Positions 26,501 through 30,163 of a DNA stretch of 64,000 nucleotides are shown here, piece by piece. The stretch covers positions 183,982,866 through 184,046,865 of the forward strand of contig NC_080572.1 of NCBI RefSeq assembly GCF_030247185.1, written 5' to 3'. A model generated the notes under the pieces. It did no database searches and was not told where the DNA came from. It was given only the letters and a program-made list of their open reading frames with translations. Numbering within the stretch: the stretch's first letter is position 1; each line of letters starts with the position of its first letter. Origin of the DNA: Malaya genurostris (Eukaryota; Arthropoda; Insecta; Diptera; Culicidae). Position numbers and translations under genes: made by a program.

Positions 26501-28354
26501 AATTACCTATTGCGGAAGGGGTTTTTAAAGATATTACAATATTTGGTGGATATTTTTATAAAGTGGGCCAAAATAAAATCAATCCTAAAGTGGGCCAAAA
26601 TACCTCTGTTACCCTAGTGTTGCAGACATTTTTTGTTGAGCAGACTTTTTTTGCTCGCCAAGTCAGTTTTGCGTGTCATACTTTATAGAGAAATTGCTGC
26701 CAGCAAGACATACTTGCTGACTGCAGATTTTTTTTTCAGATTTACAGACCCTGTCTGCAGATATTTGAAATTTTTACCTGGCATCTCTGCCAACACTGAA
26801 TTCAACCATTGGTTTCATAATTTAATTATAAATTTATTTTGCGATATCTCGGTTGAAAATAACTATTTTTTGGTCTGATGATGATGATTCATTGTTCTAA
26901 GCAACCACATATAAATATTCTGCATGCAAATAAATGCGTTTTAATTTAAAAAAACTTCCCAGTCTGATTGTCAATAAGGCTGGAAAACAAGCGGATTCTG
27001 TTCTAATAGACCATACTATATGTGTATTAATTCATCCTCAATTCTCAAAAATCAGCAGCAATACAAAACCGGATTCGCATTCAATCTAAACAATCAAATT
27101 GAGTCAACGCAGGAAAAAAAATATATCTATCTTGATTTATCCAAACGCAAAACATATGATGAGCTATACGAGCTATACAGTAAATTTTATCTGCAAGAGT
27201 ATAGGATGTCAACGAAATAAATAAACAAGAAAACTCTAAAGAACCAATGAGCCGGTGACGTGTCTCTACGCGTGACAGACTAATAGAATGAATGTTCGTA
27301 AAAAAAATTCGAACCCAAATCCGGATCACAAACAGAGTAGTGATTAAATTAACAGCTCTCGATTAACAAGTCTGTCTTCTTATTTCTAGCACTAACCTGT
27401 ATAACGGTGTTTCCCGTTGCCATGATAGGATACATGAGAAGCACCTGTCGTTTGGAGATATCGTCTGGGAATCTCGCATACACCACCTTCGCCTCATGCG
27501 TTTCGGCATTCGATTCAACCAGTATCTTTCCTATCCTAATCGATCGGCAGCAGTCTCGCAGTCCCTGAATGATGCATGCATTGAAACGAACCTTATAGTA
27601 TTTTTCTACGCCAGGAGCAATATGCAATCAGTAACTAACCTGTTCCATCGCTTCTCCGGATCGTATAATCGAAACACCACAGTTCCCCGATCGATACTTC
27701 AGTCCATCGTAGATGGCTCCGGTAGGTGTGACTACGGAGCATTCTGTATACGGAAGTTGGTTTAAGCTTTCTTCTATCACTAATCGAATCAGCCGATCAG
27801 CGTAAAATTTAAAGTCACTCCTCGTGGTATTTCTAAAATTAGACAATATAGGCCAAACACGGTGGCGACAACGGGATTAGTGAGGATAATAAGTAGGAAG
27901 GGTCAAGCATGTATATAAATTTTTGTTTACATGAGCAACGTTTGACTACGGAAGTAATGGCATTGTCCGCCGGTTTGGTATTTATGAGCAGATATGACTA
28001 GGTATTTGTAGAAAGTTCCAAAACGGTGCTATTGGATTATCAATGTGATATTGTGCTAGCCAATATTAGTATACTGTTTTTTCTGATGAATCATTTTGCA
28101 ATTAGAGCTTTTTTGTAAGGAAATTCCACTGTCGGATAATCATTATAGTTCACTATCTACTACCCTGTCACGCTTGATTTGAATAGAATATTGTTGAACA
28201 ATGTAAACTAAATGTTCACGTACTTATCTCTGATGATTGTTTGGAGGTCCCTGATTGAATCGCTGCAATCGATGATTCTGAAGTTGCAGCCATAGTCTGC
28301 CGGGTCTGTCGAGGCTGTTTTTTCTTCTTCAAGAGTGTTAACTTCACTGCACAT
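401..28354 (-). CDS. UPRT: Uracil phosphoribosyltransferase homologue (UPRT), four coding exons
   Basis: Coding exons on the minus strand are 28224-28354, 27640-27832, 27397-27564 and 401-583. All junctions are GT-AG and the phases agree, giving a predicted protein of 224 residues. The start (28354) has an in-frame stop 17 codons upstream. Conserved UPRT blocks appear in order: RSDFKFYADRLIRLV, ECSVVTPTG, GNCGVSIIRSGEAMEQGLRD, SIRIGKILVES, the PRPP-loop region VLLMYPIMATGNTV, and the C-terminal uracil-site block HFGQRYFGTD. Microbial UPRT makes UMP from uracil and PRPP. Animal homologues often carry changes at the PRPP/uracil sites (here Tyr where microbial enzymes have Asp before PxMATG), so catalytic activity is uncertain. 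Intron 3 is about 26.8 kb, far larger than introns 1 and 2 (391 and 75 bp). It holds most of the mobile DNA of this window. Confidence 0.93.
584..1040. other. Intronic sequence, no feature seen
   Basis: This is the left end of UPRT intron 3. It is AT-rich, with no coding potential and no repeat structure that I can support. Confidence 0.5.
1040..1400 (-). repeat. Interspersed repeat with a tRNA-like B-box (possible SINE-derived)
   Basis: The stretch 1090-1390 is repeated in inverted orientation at 29195-29420 and 29650-29710, sharing for example AGCTGGATATCTTGTTAATA on the minus strand. The minus strand also has GGTTTGATCCC, close to the RNA polymerase III B-box. The copy near 29.4 kb is split by a foldback MITE. 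Confidence 0.5.
1946..3609 (-). mobile_element. 5'-truncated LINE with (AAAT)n tail
   Basis: A reverse-transcriptase-bearing fragment on the minus strand. Its 3' end is a short (AAAT)n tail, seen as TTTATTTATTTA on the plus strand at 1949-1974. Its truncated 5' end abuts minisatellite sequence at 3610. The tail type and the C-terminal sequence resemble the second LINE at 21.6-25.3 kb, so the two may belong to the same CR1/Jockey-like family. Confidence 0.8.
2197..3609 (-). CDS. LINE reverse transcriptase, partial ORF2
   Basis: A 470-residue open frame, uninterrupted. RT motifs in order: WKQSFMCPVFKNGDRRNVAN, YRGITSLSASSKLFE, VIYTDLKAAFDKIDH (catalytic Asp), SSGVPQGSNLG, and LIYADDLKLY with the YADD box near residue 200. 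The endonuclease and ORF1 are missing, so this copy cannot move by itself. Clade assignment within CR1/Jockey-like LINEs is uncertain. Confidence 0.88.
   Translation of the reverse strand: MMPVIHRSFELAKFPLVWKQSFMCPVFKNGDRRNVANYRGITSLSASSKLFEIIVSEAIMDRAKNYISFDQHGFMPGRSVTTNLMTFTSKCIACMETKAQMDVIYTDLKAAFDKIDHKILLCKLSHLGFSAQLVSWLNSYLSGRILRVKLDNCTSSQFSNSSGVPQGSNLGLLLFTLFFNDVSLVLGDGFKLIYADDLKLYVVVRTVEDCRRLQHQLQLFVNWCCVNKLFINVSKCQVMTFHRNMHPVKFDYCIGGSVLTRVNLVNDLGIQMDEKLTFDSHRSLIITKALRQLGFISKIAKEFKDPHCLKALYCSLVRPILETASVVWFPHQISWCMRIERVQKRFVRLALRHLPWRDPANLPPYPDRCKLIGIDTLQRRRKIQQALFVAKLINGEIDAPELRCEMNFRTPSRTLRNATLLQHRFHRTLFGYNEPIAACIRTFTAVEDHFEFGESSSRFASTIKRCALMF
3706..4094. other. Intronic sequence, no feature seen
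   Basis: AT-rich sequence between the minisatellite and the next inverted-repeat element. No coding frame or repeat recognised. Confidence 0.4.
4214..5526 (-). mobile_element. Complete Tc1/mariner element, DD37D (maT-type)
   Basis: Length 1313 bp. The 25-bp terminal inverted repeats, beginning CAAGGTGAGATGAAAAAACT, match perfectly at 4214-4238 and 5502-5526. TA lies directly outside both ends (4212-4213 and 5527-5528). The transposase frame is intact, so the copy looks complete and young. Confidence 0.92.
4332..5369 (-). CDS. DD37D transposase, intact (maT/ITmD37D family)
   Basis: 345 residues from ATG to TGA-free C-terminus, with no internal stop. The N-terminal paired-like helix-turn-helix region (about 1-110) contains VSRTIARYRDTGSVARRQGS and a basic GRKK motif. 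The catalytic triad is visible: SDEKPF (first Asp), FQQDSAPSHSA (second Asp), SPDTNPLDY (third Asp). Counting gives 37 residues between the second and third Asp, which defines DD37D. The family cuts and pastes at TA. Both inverted ends lie within 120-160 bp of the frame. Alternative starts are possible (MM at the N-terminus). Confidence 0.93.
   Translation of the reverse strand: MMEFKCDSVIALHLAGKPQVAIVIALQHLKVNKSFVSRTIARYRDTGSVARRQGSGRKKTATSAEMVRKVKKRIERNPRRSGRKMARELNISQYAIRQILKNELGLKPLKFQKVQDLTDAQKKVRLEKAKELLRLAESGELPNLVFSDEKPFVIQQFVNKQNDRVYLPERSAENLQLRLATRTQKPAMVMVWAAITADGRSPLVFIDRGVKINAQIYRENILEGVLKPWARKHFGRRPWTFQQDSAPSHSARATQEWLRNEVPRFISTAQWPPKSPDTNPLDYCAWGILESKVGTKKYQSVDHLKQALRREWDKIPQSHFRAACDGFIGRLKAIVRAKGGQFEQI
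6313..6809. repeat. Diverged tandem duplication of ~230-260 bp
   Basis: Two consecutive units share TTTTCAACTAGTAGCTA, GTCACCTTGTTTTAACCAG and CTTGTTGCAACATAGTT in the same order. The second unit has extra sequence in the middle. They form the right part of the tentative element 4095-6809. Confidence 0.7.
6931..7577. repeat. Locus-repeat block (B segment) ending in the E motif
   Basis: 6945-7080 is homologous to 48030-48190 (shared pieces such as GAGCCATTAGAA and the flanks). The block starts with AAAAAGGCGGG, like the block at 17046, and ends at 7504-7577 with the E motif, also at 19138 and 19568. A 16-nt hairpin, AGCCGTTCTAATGGCT on the minus strand (7050-7070 region), has the 6+4+6 geometry of a histone-type stem-loop, but its loop and flanks are not canonical. 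A 76-codon frame at 7260-7490 is unrecognised. Confidence 0.55.
7735..8494 (-). repeat. Tandem array of ~134-bp promoter-like units
   Basis: Nearly six head-to-tail copies. The three right-hand periods are 134 bp; the left ones are 124-126 bp and more diverged. Each unit has, on the minus strand, a TATA-like TTAATAAAAACC, then about 30 nt later TCTCATTCG (fits an arthropod initiator TCAKTY), plus a GCTGCTGCTGCTGG run and a hairpin TGCTGGC/GCCAGCA. The unit length is not a multiple of three, so the stop-poor frames in it are not genes. Relatives of the core at 48250-48390 carry a real TATA (GTATAAAG). Confidence 0.85.
8548..8560. repeat. Left target-site duplication of the Jockey array
   Basis: TGATCGATTTTCG adjoins the poly(A) end of LINE copy 1. 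The same 13 bases adjoin the outermost 5' end at 19280-19292. A further copy at 12963-12975 next to copy 2 was carried along in the duplication. Confidence 0.8.
8782..11460 (-). CDS. Jockey LINE ORF2: endonuclease-reverse transcriptase (copy 1)
   Basis: 892 residues, intact. The N-terminal apurinic-type endonuclease (about 1-225) shows VNWNACSLRSK, ILTETHL, AGDLNARHELWGN and SSDHFPV. The reverse transcriptase (about 480-730) shows KVIPVLKPGKDPSFSKSYRP, AILDIEKAFDNVWHD, PAGVPQGSILGPILY and SQFADDTAIL (FADD near residue 675). There is no RNase H domain, as expected for Jockey. The start codon overlaps the end of ORF1 by 11 nt, the usual arrangement for termination-reinitiation. The encoded enzyme nicks target DNA and primes cDNA synthesis there. 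Confidence 0.96.
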   Translation of the reverse strand: MQYNELVIVNWNACSLRSKTAELSDFLQEKNADIAILTETHLKPEISIFISNYRIHRLDRTTTRGGGVAIAVKRSIQHRLLSAFKLQLIEAIGIEITTTMGPIIIIAAYCPKQTNLRDGTCASLKRDLAMLTRRQNKFIIAGDLNARHELWGNRRQNRNGFVLAEDYEAGQYNIFAPDQPTRLSRSGVHSILDIFISNIAIDSSPVVFNELSSDHFPVILTLGSSPETVPIQPRRNYYRTDWVQFQQIADQLINIDLPLDSPMEIDAALSSFQHSITVARDRTVPVQHMPSSSLQIDSVTKKLIRLRNIYRRQYQRTGILDRKTTYNNLTRIIQERISELRNRNFQQKLRVILPHSKPFWSLTKVLKKKPKPIPPLMSPQDAAEGIPLITPVEKANALGQQFVCSHNLGLNIVSPYERDVADSVAEVDQSDNLVPEESRVTANELMAFVKKSKNMKAPGFDNTFNIELKHLSIRSFVFLAKLFNRCWELGYFPSMWKLAKVIPVLKPGKDPSFSKSYRPISLLSALSKLFEKSIQRRILAFEDEQDIFLEEQFGFRKGRSTIHQLTRVNNVIQQNKSVSKTTAMAILDIEKAFDNVWHDGLVFKLHRYNFPMYLIKIIKNYLADRAFQVSLNNALSERFTIPAGVPQGSILGPILYNIFTSDIPPLPGGGVLSQFADDTAILYKGRVINALKNKLQTGLDALTEYFTSWKIVINAVKTQVILFPHSRSPKLVPSDECRIRFGDEVIQWSDEVIYLGLTFDRHLIFRSHVDKIVQKCSILIRSLYPLICRTSKLCLKNQMAVYKQIIYPAIEYAVPVWRGCARTHKLRLQRIQSKILKMILNLPPWTRTSEVHEMASLDILEQKFEQYCTKFEERCSISEIQIIQNLYVLGLG
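11450..12607 (-). CDS. Jockey LINE ORF1: gag-like RNA-binding protein (copy 1)
   Basis: 385 residues, intact. The basic N-terminus is MGKNRHRSEKDPKD. The middle part, MKVVLRGLPDMMEAELKQAL, belongs to the PRE_C2HC type seen in Jockey ORF1 proteins. Three CCHC knuckles follow (about 210-265): CTNCLNYGHGARNC, CGKCAEPHNTNDC and CVNCDGDHPSTSKSC. The role is RNA binding and particle formation. It differs from copy 2 by one visible residue (Gln versus Pro in EEELQKKEKM). Confidence 0.95.
   Translation of the reverse strand: MGKNRHRSEKDPKDAKRLKPSDVQVNDRLLSKNQYADLPVDVEEELQKKEKMPPFYLKGFPPTLRSDFNTLISKGLQATIRLCTEGYKITVPALNHYKGVECYLKQTKAEYFTHDIAANKPMKVVLRGLPDMMEAELKQALSEAGLKPLMVFKMKRHNTDKKFRDQLYLIHLEKGSITMSQLKTIKSLFHIIIEWQKYKPVHRDVTQCTNCLNYGHGARNCHMKSRCGKCAEPHNTNDCLLDDIAVKCVNCDGDHPSTSKSCPKRAEFTKIRQQASRKQSTRKNVPQKDEINFPRLPPKRDIPNLPPLPRSNPKTSAAGSQKESSSRIPPGWGNNQPQAKDDSGDLFSAEQLIVIFETMTTKLRNCRTRLDQINALGKFIIEYAI
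12705..12909 (-). repeat. 134-bp promoter-like repeats between the two LINEs
   Basis: About one and a half units, identical in type to those at 7735-8494 (same diagnostic variant CAAATGAGAG in the last one). They are followed by the same 53-bp spacer and the 13-bp motif next to copy 2. This shows that unit, spacer and LINE were duplicated together. Confidence 0.88.
13199..15877 (-). CDS. Jockey LINE ORF2: endonuclease-reverse transcriptase (copy 2)
   Basis: 892 residues, intact, same domains as copy 1 (endonuclease SSDHFPV, RT FADD). I see only one amino-acid difference: VFNVLSSDHF here, VFNELSSDHF in copy 1. There is also one silent change near 13657. Such identity over 2.7 kb means that the two copies arose by a recent duplication or conversion, not by two old insertions. 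Confidence 0.96.
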   Translation of the reverse strand: MQYNELVIVNWNACSLRSKTAELSDFLQEKNADIAILTETHLKPEISIFISNYRIHRLDRTTTRGGGVAIAVKRSIQHRLLSAFKLQLIEAIGIEITTTMGPIIIIAAYCPKQTNLRDGTCASLKRDLAMLTRRQNKFIIAGDLNARHELWGNRRQNRNGFVLAEDYEAGQYNIFAPDQPTRLSRSGVHSILDIFISNIAIDSSPVVFNVLSSDHFPVILTLGSSPETVPIQPRRNYYRTDWVQFQQIADQLINIDLPLDSPMEIDAALSSFQHSITVARDRTVPVQHMPSSSLQIDSVTKKLIRLRNIYRRQYQRTGILDRKTTYNNLTRIIQERISELRNRNFQQKLRVILPHSKPFWSLTKVLKKKPKPIPPLMSPQDAAEGIPLITPVEKANALGQQFVCSHNLGLNIVSPYERDVADSVAEVDQSDNLVPEESRVTANELMAFVKKSKNMKAPGFDNTFNIELKHLSIRSFVFLAKLFNRCWELGYFPSMWKLAKVIPVLKPGKDPSFSKSYRPISLLSALSKLFEKSIQRRILAFEDEQDIFLEEQFGFRKGRSTIHQLTRVNNVIQQNKSVSKTTAMAILDIEKAFDNVWHDGLVFKLHRYNFPMYLIKIIKNYLADRAFQVSLNNALSERFTIPAGVPQGSILGPILYNIFTSDIPPLPGGGVLSQFADDTAILYKGRVINALKNKLQTGLDALTEYFTSWKIVINAVKTQVILFPHSRSPKLVPSDECRIRFGDEVIQWSDEVIYLGLTFDRHLIFRSHVDKIVQKCSILIRSLYPLICRTSKLCLKNQMAVYKQIIYPAIEYAVPVWRGCARTHKLRLQRIQSKILKMILNLPPWTRTSEVHEMASLDILEQKFEQYCTKFEERCSISEIQIIQNLYVLGLG
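15867..17024 (-). CDS. Jockey LINE ORF1: gag-like RNA-binding protein (copy 2)
   Basis: 385 residues, intact, with the PRE_C2HC-type region and three CCHC knuckles as in copy 1. The single visible difference is Pro for Gln near residue 47 (EEELPKKEKM). It overlaps the ORF2 start by 11 nt. Confidence 0.95.
   Translation of the reverse strand: MGKNRHRSEKDPKDAKRLKPSDVQVNDRLLSKNQYADLPVDVEEELPKKEKMPPFYLKGFPPTLRSDFNTLISKGLQATIRLCTEGYKITVPALNHYKGVECYLKQTKAEYFTHDIAANKPMKVVLRGLPDMMEAELKQALSEAGLKPLMVFKMKRHNTDKKFRDQLYLIHLEKGSITMSQLKTIKSLFHIIIEWQKYKPVHRDVTQCTNCLNYGHGARNCHMKSRCGKCAEPHNTNDCLLDDIAVKCVNCDGDHPSTSKSCPKRAEFTKIRQQASRKQSTRKNVPQKDEINFPRLPPKRDIPNLPPLPRSNPKTSAAGSQKESSSRIPPGWGNNQPQAKDDSGDLFSAEQLIVIFETMTTKLRNCRTRLDQINALGKFIIEYAI
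17060..17250. repeat. A segment, paralogue of 47765-47945
   Basis: The two segments are about 90% alike by eye, sharing GTCGTGAATACGA, CTGACACGCT, GTGAATTGTGCAAGCTTT and CTAAAGTACAG-type pieces in the same order. It is non-coding. Between 17250 and 17450 I see nothing else. Confidence 0.75.
17456..17535. repeat. (TAA)n microsatellite
   Basis: About 80 bp of TAA repeats with occasional TGA variants. Frames through it are meaningless. Confidence 0.95.
17557..17678 (+). repeat. TATA-bearing ~120-bp segment, first copy
   Basis: ACTAGTATAAAGATGTGTTC followed by TTTCGCATTGCCGTTCGTAA and GTGTTAGTGACGGT is repeated at 18355-18473. Both copies end at the same base, directly against an H2B coding remnant, which points to a common junction. 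The TATAAAG could be a histone-type promoter on the plus strand, but no gene follows. Confidence 0.7.
17680..17707 (-). pseudogene. Histone H2B N-terminal fragment (first)
   Basis: From 17707 the minus strand reads MAPKTGRKADLY, matching the insect H2B start MAPKTSGKA. It then runs into unrelated sequence after about nine codons. It lies divergent to the H2A relic with 196 bp between the start codons, the normal H2A-H2B arrangement. Confidence 0.6.
17708..17903. promoter_or_regulatory. Divergent H2A-H2B histone promoter relic
   Basis: Two TATA boxes point outward: GATATAAAAG at about 17858-17867 (plus, about 40 bp before the H2A ATG) and GTATAAAAGG on the minus strand at about 17772-17781 (about 70 bp before the H2B ATG). 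Retention of this promoter shows that the histone relics come from genomic copies, not from reverse-transcribed mRNA. Confidence 0.65.
17904..18192 (+). pseudogene. Histone H2A pseudogene
   Basis: The DNA follows the insect H2A order: GKGKAKSRSNRAGL-like reading near 17935-17970, then RKGNYAERVSAGASVYLAAV, MEYLVAEVLEL, and IIPRHLQLAIR after a shift (about 18135-18170). Frameshifts at the N-terminus and after GNAAHDN break the frame, and Arg/Lys substitutions are present. The C-terminal quarter (from RNDEELNKLL on) is deleted, so the sequence jumps from the AIR codons straight to the 3' stem-loop. It cannot encode a working histone. Confidence 0.88.
18177..18194 (+). terminator. Histone mRNA 3' stem-loop relic
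   Basis: CGTCCTTTTCAGGATGACC fits the histone 3'-end signal: stem GTCCT/AGGAT, loop TTTC, with the inner G-U type pairing slightly decayed. It directly follows the truncated H2A relic. Confidence 0.6.
18355..18473 (+). repeat. TATA-bearing ~120-bp segment, second copy
   Basis: About 93% alike to 17557-17678 by eye, including ACTAGTATAAAGATGTGTTC and GTGTTAGTGACGGT. Again it ends against an H2B remnant. Confidence 0.7.
18476..18596 (-). pseudogene. Histone H2B 5' fragment (second)
   Basis: From 18596 the minus strand reads MPPKKAAKKSSKAHYRNKTH, recognisable as the basic H2B tail (insect form MAPKTSGKAAKKSGKAQKN). The sequence then diverges and the histone-fold part is missing. Upstream on the minus strand is CATATAAAAG (about 18725), a plausible original TATA box. 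It is convergent to the H2A relic. Confidence 0.6.
18803..18830. repeat. 28-bp perfect palindrome
   Basis: GTTTTTCAATAGT and its exact reverse complement ACTATTGAAAAAC are separated by GT. It is probably a miniature foldback remnant. The rest of 18750-19130 shows nothing recognisable. Confidence 0.7.
19204..19279 (-). mobile_element. Outer part of the 5' UTR of LINE copy 2
   Basis: Matches 12637-12708 almost base for base (TTAGTCGTAGTAGGTTATTC, then GTCTATCCACATCGAGTG). On the minus strand it begins ACATTCGTCATCTAACACTC immediately after the 13-bp target duplication. It is separated from its ORF1 by the histone-derived block. Confidence 0.85.
19280..19312 (-). promoter_or_regulatory. TATA promoter at which the LINE is inserted
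   Basis: On the minus strand TATAAAA (19312-19306) is followed by GGGGAACCGTGGTCGAAAAT and CGATCA, the last 13 bases being the target duplication. The LINE 5' end starts 33 bp downstream of the first T of TATAAAA, the usual TATA-to-start distance. The paralogue at 48460-48510 has two TATAAAA boxes in the same orientation. This suggests a host promoter that would now transcribe the LINE in the sense direction. Confidence 0.6.
19630..21283. other. Intronic sequence with minor repeats
   Basis: No gene seen. It contains a small (GA)n run at about 20401-20420, a stretch (20200-20250) like the CTTCCGG...GGAACC repeats at 60.7-60.9 kb, and the small element at 20501-20640. Confidence 0.5.
20501..20640. 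mobile_element. Short inverted-end element (tentative MITE)
   Basis: The left end AACCCATTCATGCTC and the reverse complement of the right end, AACCCAATTATGCCC, are similar (12 of 15). The core has GGCACTTTAGTGCC. No coding. Confidence 0.35.
23805..24322. mobile_element. hAT-type MITE, CAGAGATGCCA family
   Basis: Ends CAGAGATGCCA and TGGCATCTCTG are exact inverted copies. Flanking 8-mers TGTAGAGC and TGCACAGC agree at 6 of 8, compatible with an old 8-bp duplication. Its right third is a long hairpin. Confidence 0.65.
24133..24308. repeat. Long near-perfect hairpin (~73-bp arms)
   Basis: The arm starting ATATTTTCATAGAATATGTA is answered by its reverse complement ending TATGAAAATAT, with few mismatches and a ~30-nt spacer. 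TTTTATTAGTGAAAACAG occurs twice within it in direct orientation. A transcript would fold into a long double strand. Confidence 0.8.
25513..25995. mobile_element. ~480-bp MITE interrupting the 690-bp repeat
   Basis: The paralogue at 40.9 kb reads TGTAGCATCCTCTACCGG continuously; here about 480 bp separate TGTAGCATC from TTCTACCGG. The inner ends CCCTCTCAGCAGGCCGTTCA and (reverse complement) CCCGCTTAGAAAAAACCGTT share the outer and inner parts imperfectly. Internal GTTGAACG and CATTGGACCAATG motifs recur. Confidence 0.7.
26085..26317. mobile_element. hAT-type MITE, ATAAATMAAATAAAC family, copy 1
   Basis: 233 bp, ends ATAAATCAAATAAACATAG and its inverted counterpart. It is flanked by CCAACACC (26077-26084) and CCAACACT (26318-26325). 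Other copies are at 29821-30056 and 33624-33795. Confidence 0.82.
26326..26789. mobile_element. hAT-type MITE, CAGAGATGCCAG family, with a nested MITE
   Basis: Ends CAGAGATGCCAGGT and ACCTGGCATCTCTG are exact inverted copies. The 8-bp duplication CCAACACT lies on both sides (26318-26325 and 26790-26797). Removing the nested 237-bp element and its TA leaves 225 bp. The body repeats TCTGCAGATTT-like words. Confidence 0.85.
26378..26614. mobile_element. TA-flanked MITE nested in the hAT MITE
   Basis: Inverted ends GGGTAACAGAGGTATTTTGG (left) and the same sequence on the other strand (right). TA lies outside each end. Length 237 bp. The GGGTAAC start resembles the ends of the 23252-25089 element, so both may use related machinery. 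Confidence 0.82.
27397..28354 (-). CDS. UPRT: UPRT exons 1-3
   Basis: Exon 1 (28354-28224) encodes MCSEVNTLEE through TIIRD and ends in a split lysine codon before GTACGT. Exon 2 (27832-27640) starts after TTTTAG and continues NTTRSDFKFYADRL to GEAMEQ before GTTAGT. Exon 3 (27564-27397) starts after ATTCAG with GLRDCCRSIRIGK and ends GNTVIQ before GTTAGT. Exon lengths are 131, 193 and 168 nt. Upstream (28360-28540) is presumably 5' UTR and promoter; I see no TATA box. Confidence 0.92.
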
Positions 28355-28739
28355 TGTGCCTGCTGATTTACTGACTCGAACTGACAACGGAAATGTTGTC
28401 TCTTATTCTTTTTCTGAGCCACCGAAACACTCTAGCTTCCTGTTGAGCTTCTTCACTTTTGCGCGTGATTGTGCACACAAGCTTTTCTGCCAGCATCAAT
28501 TTCACAACAGCCAGTCATTTTAGTTTGAGCGAGATGTGAAAAGAAAAATGACTATTATGGAGCAATACTTCAACGAGTTCACTAATGTCTCATATCTTCT
28601 TGTTTGTGAAACTTATGTCGATGGAACAGGTAAAGTAAATGAGCTTCTACCAAAAACATGCATCGTAGCTCTCATATGGACATTGCGGACACCGAAATCA
28701 TAGACGTTTTAGTTGTCAGTTCGGATTGACATCTTACAG

Positions 28740-29820
28740 CAGGGATGCCAGGTAAAAATTTAAAATATTTTCAGACAGGGTTGCAAAAGTCTGTATATCC
28801 GAAAAAAAATCTGCAGTCAGCTAGTATTTCTCGCTGGCAGAAATTTCACTATGAAGCATGACATTGTCGCTGCAGCACTAACCTGCAATTCGCTGGACAG
28901 TCCAGCGTAGCGACGATTCCGAGCGACGACAGTCTAACTGTCATTTGCTATTCTTCAACTGATAGAATCATGTTACATCATGTATATTTTGTTGTCTTGA
29001 TTATGAACCATACGTGCTTTAACATATATGAATAAATTTTCTTGCCTCCACTAACGGAGCACGTAACATAGAAGTATTACTTTCTGTATGCACTTTAAGT
29101 TGATAATCAATGTTTAGGAATCAATTGGTTTGAGACTGAATGTTACGAGGTAGTGAAATTTCGAATAATTATAAATGATTAATGTATTGTATGGCAGCAG
29201 ACCCTGTCAGCATGGAGCGAAATCAATCTTCAGTTCGACAACGCCATCGCACGGTATCACATTCAACATATCATGTCAATTATATGGGTGCGCAGCCCAG
29301 CTATTTTGACTCGCACGAATTTGACATTTCTCTCCCCTACTTCTATGTATGAGATTCGATGCGGACTCACCTGAGGGCGACATGCTCGCAAAAAAGGATG
29401 TTGCCAATGATTTCTCGATGAACATTAGAATAGGTCCCAAGTGCAAATGACAGTTTCTCTTGGTTTACTTTCTCTTTCAATTCTTACGGTGAATTCCAGT
29501 AATTTCCAACAAATTCTACAATTTGTATCGAAAGTTGATGGTTTTTGCTATTGTCCTATGTGAAGTGTTAGATGAGAGGATTGCTGATTGAGCCGTAATA
29601 CTCGAAAGAGAAAGTAAACAAAGAGAAACTCTCATTTGCACTTAGGACCTTTTCTCGTGTTTGTCTTCATTTGTTCGGGAAATGTGAGAGCTGGATATCT
29701 TGTTAATATGATGTCTTTGATGGCAGTCTACATAGCATTGGTGTACAATGAACTTCGCTGGAGGGATATAATCAGGCGAGAGACGTCGCTTCTGATTTTT
29801 TTTTCTGTAAGCATAATAGC
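28740..29820. repeat. Mosaic of interspersed repeats upstream of UPRT
   Basis: 28745-28860 is half of a CAGAGATGCCAG-type MITE. 28866-29145 is repeated at 36909-36995 plus 37376-37560, where a ~380-bp segment splits it. 29728-29815 is repeated at 37560-37650. 29195-29420 is the inverted relative of 1150-1390. No gene was seen. Confidence 0.65.
29430..29650. mobile_element. Foldback MITE, ~48-bp inverted ends
   Basis: Left GGTCCCAAGTGCAAATGA and the reverse complement of the right, GGTCCTAAGTGCAAATGA, continue as inverted copies for about 48 bp (AGTTTCTCTT, TTTACTTTCTCTTTC). It splits a repeat whose uninterrupted relative is near 1100-1150. Confidence 0.78.
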
Positions 29821-30056
29821 ATACATAAAATAAACCTAGATTCTCCAGTGTAATAGTACTGTAGTTGAGCAATCCGTGACACCAAAAGCGCCGTCTAGTG
29901 TAGAATGGGTGCGTAAATGGTCCTAAAATGCTTGTACAAAGTTGCCTGCGCATTTAACACAACCACAGTAGCTAATGGAAAAAAGTACAACCGTTTCTCA
30001 CTAGAAGCGCTGTTAGTGTATTGTACAATAGGAAATCTATGTTTTTTTTATTTATG
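29821..30056. mobile_element. hAT-type MITE, ATAAATMAAATAAAC family, copy 2
   Basis: Inverted orientation relative to the copy at 26085: ATAAAATAAACCTAGATTC on the left, GAAATCTATGTTTTTTTTAT on the right. Internal words such as GCATTTAACACAACCACAG match the other copies. Confidence 0.75.
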
Positions 30057-30163
30057 ATGATAGGCAAAACTGACTTGGTGAGCAAAAAAAGAGTCTGCAA
30101 AAAACTCGATTTTCAAAAGTCTGCAAAAGTCTGCACAACAAAAAATGTCAGCAGCACAATGTA

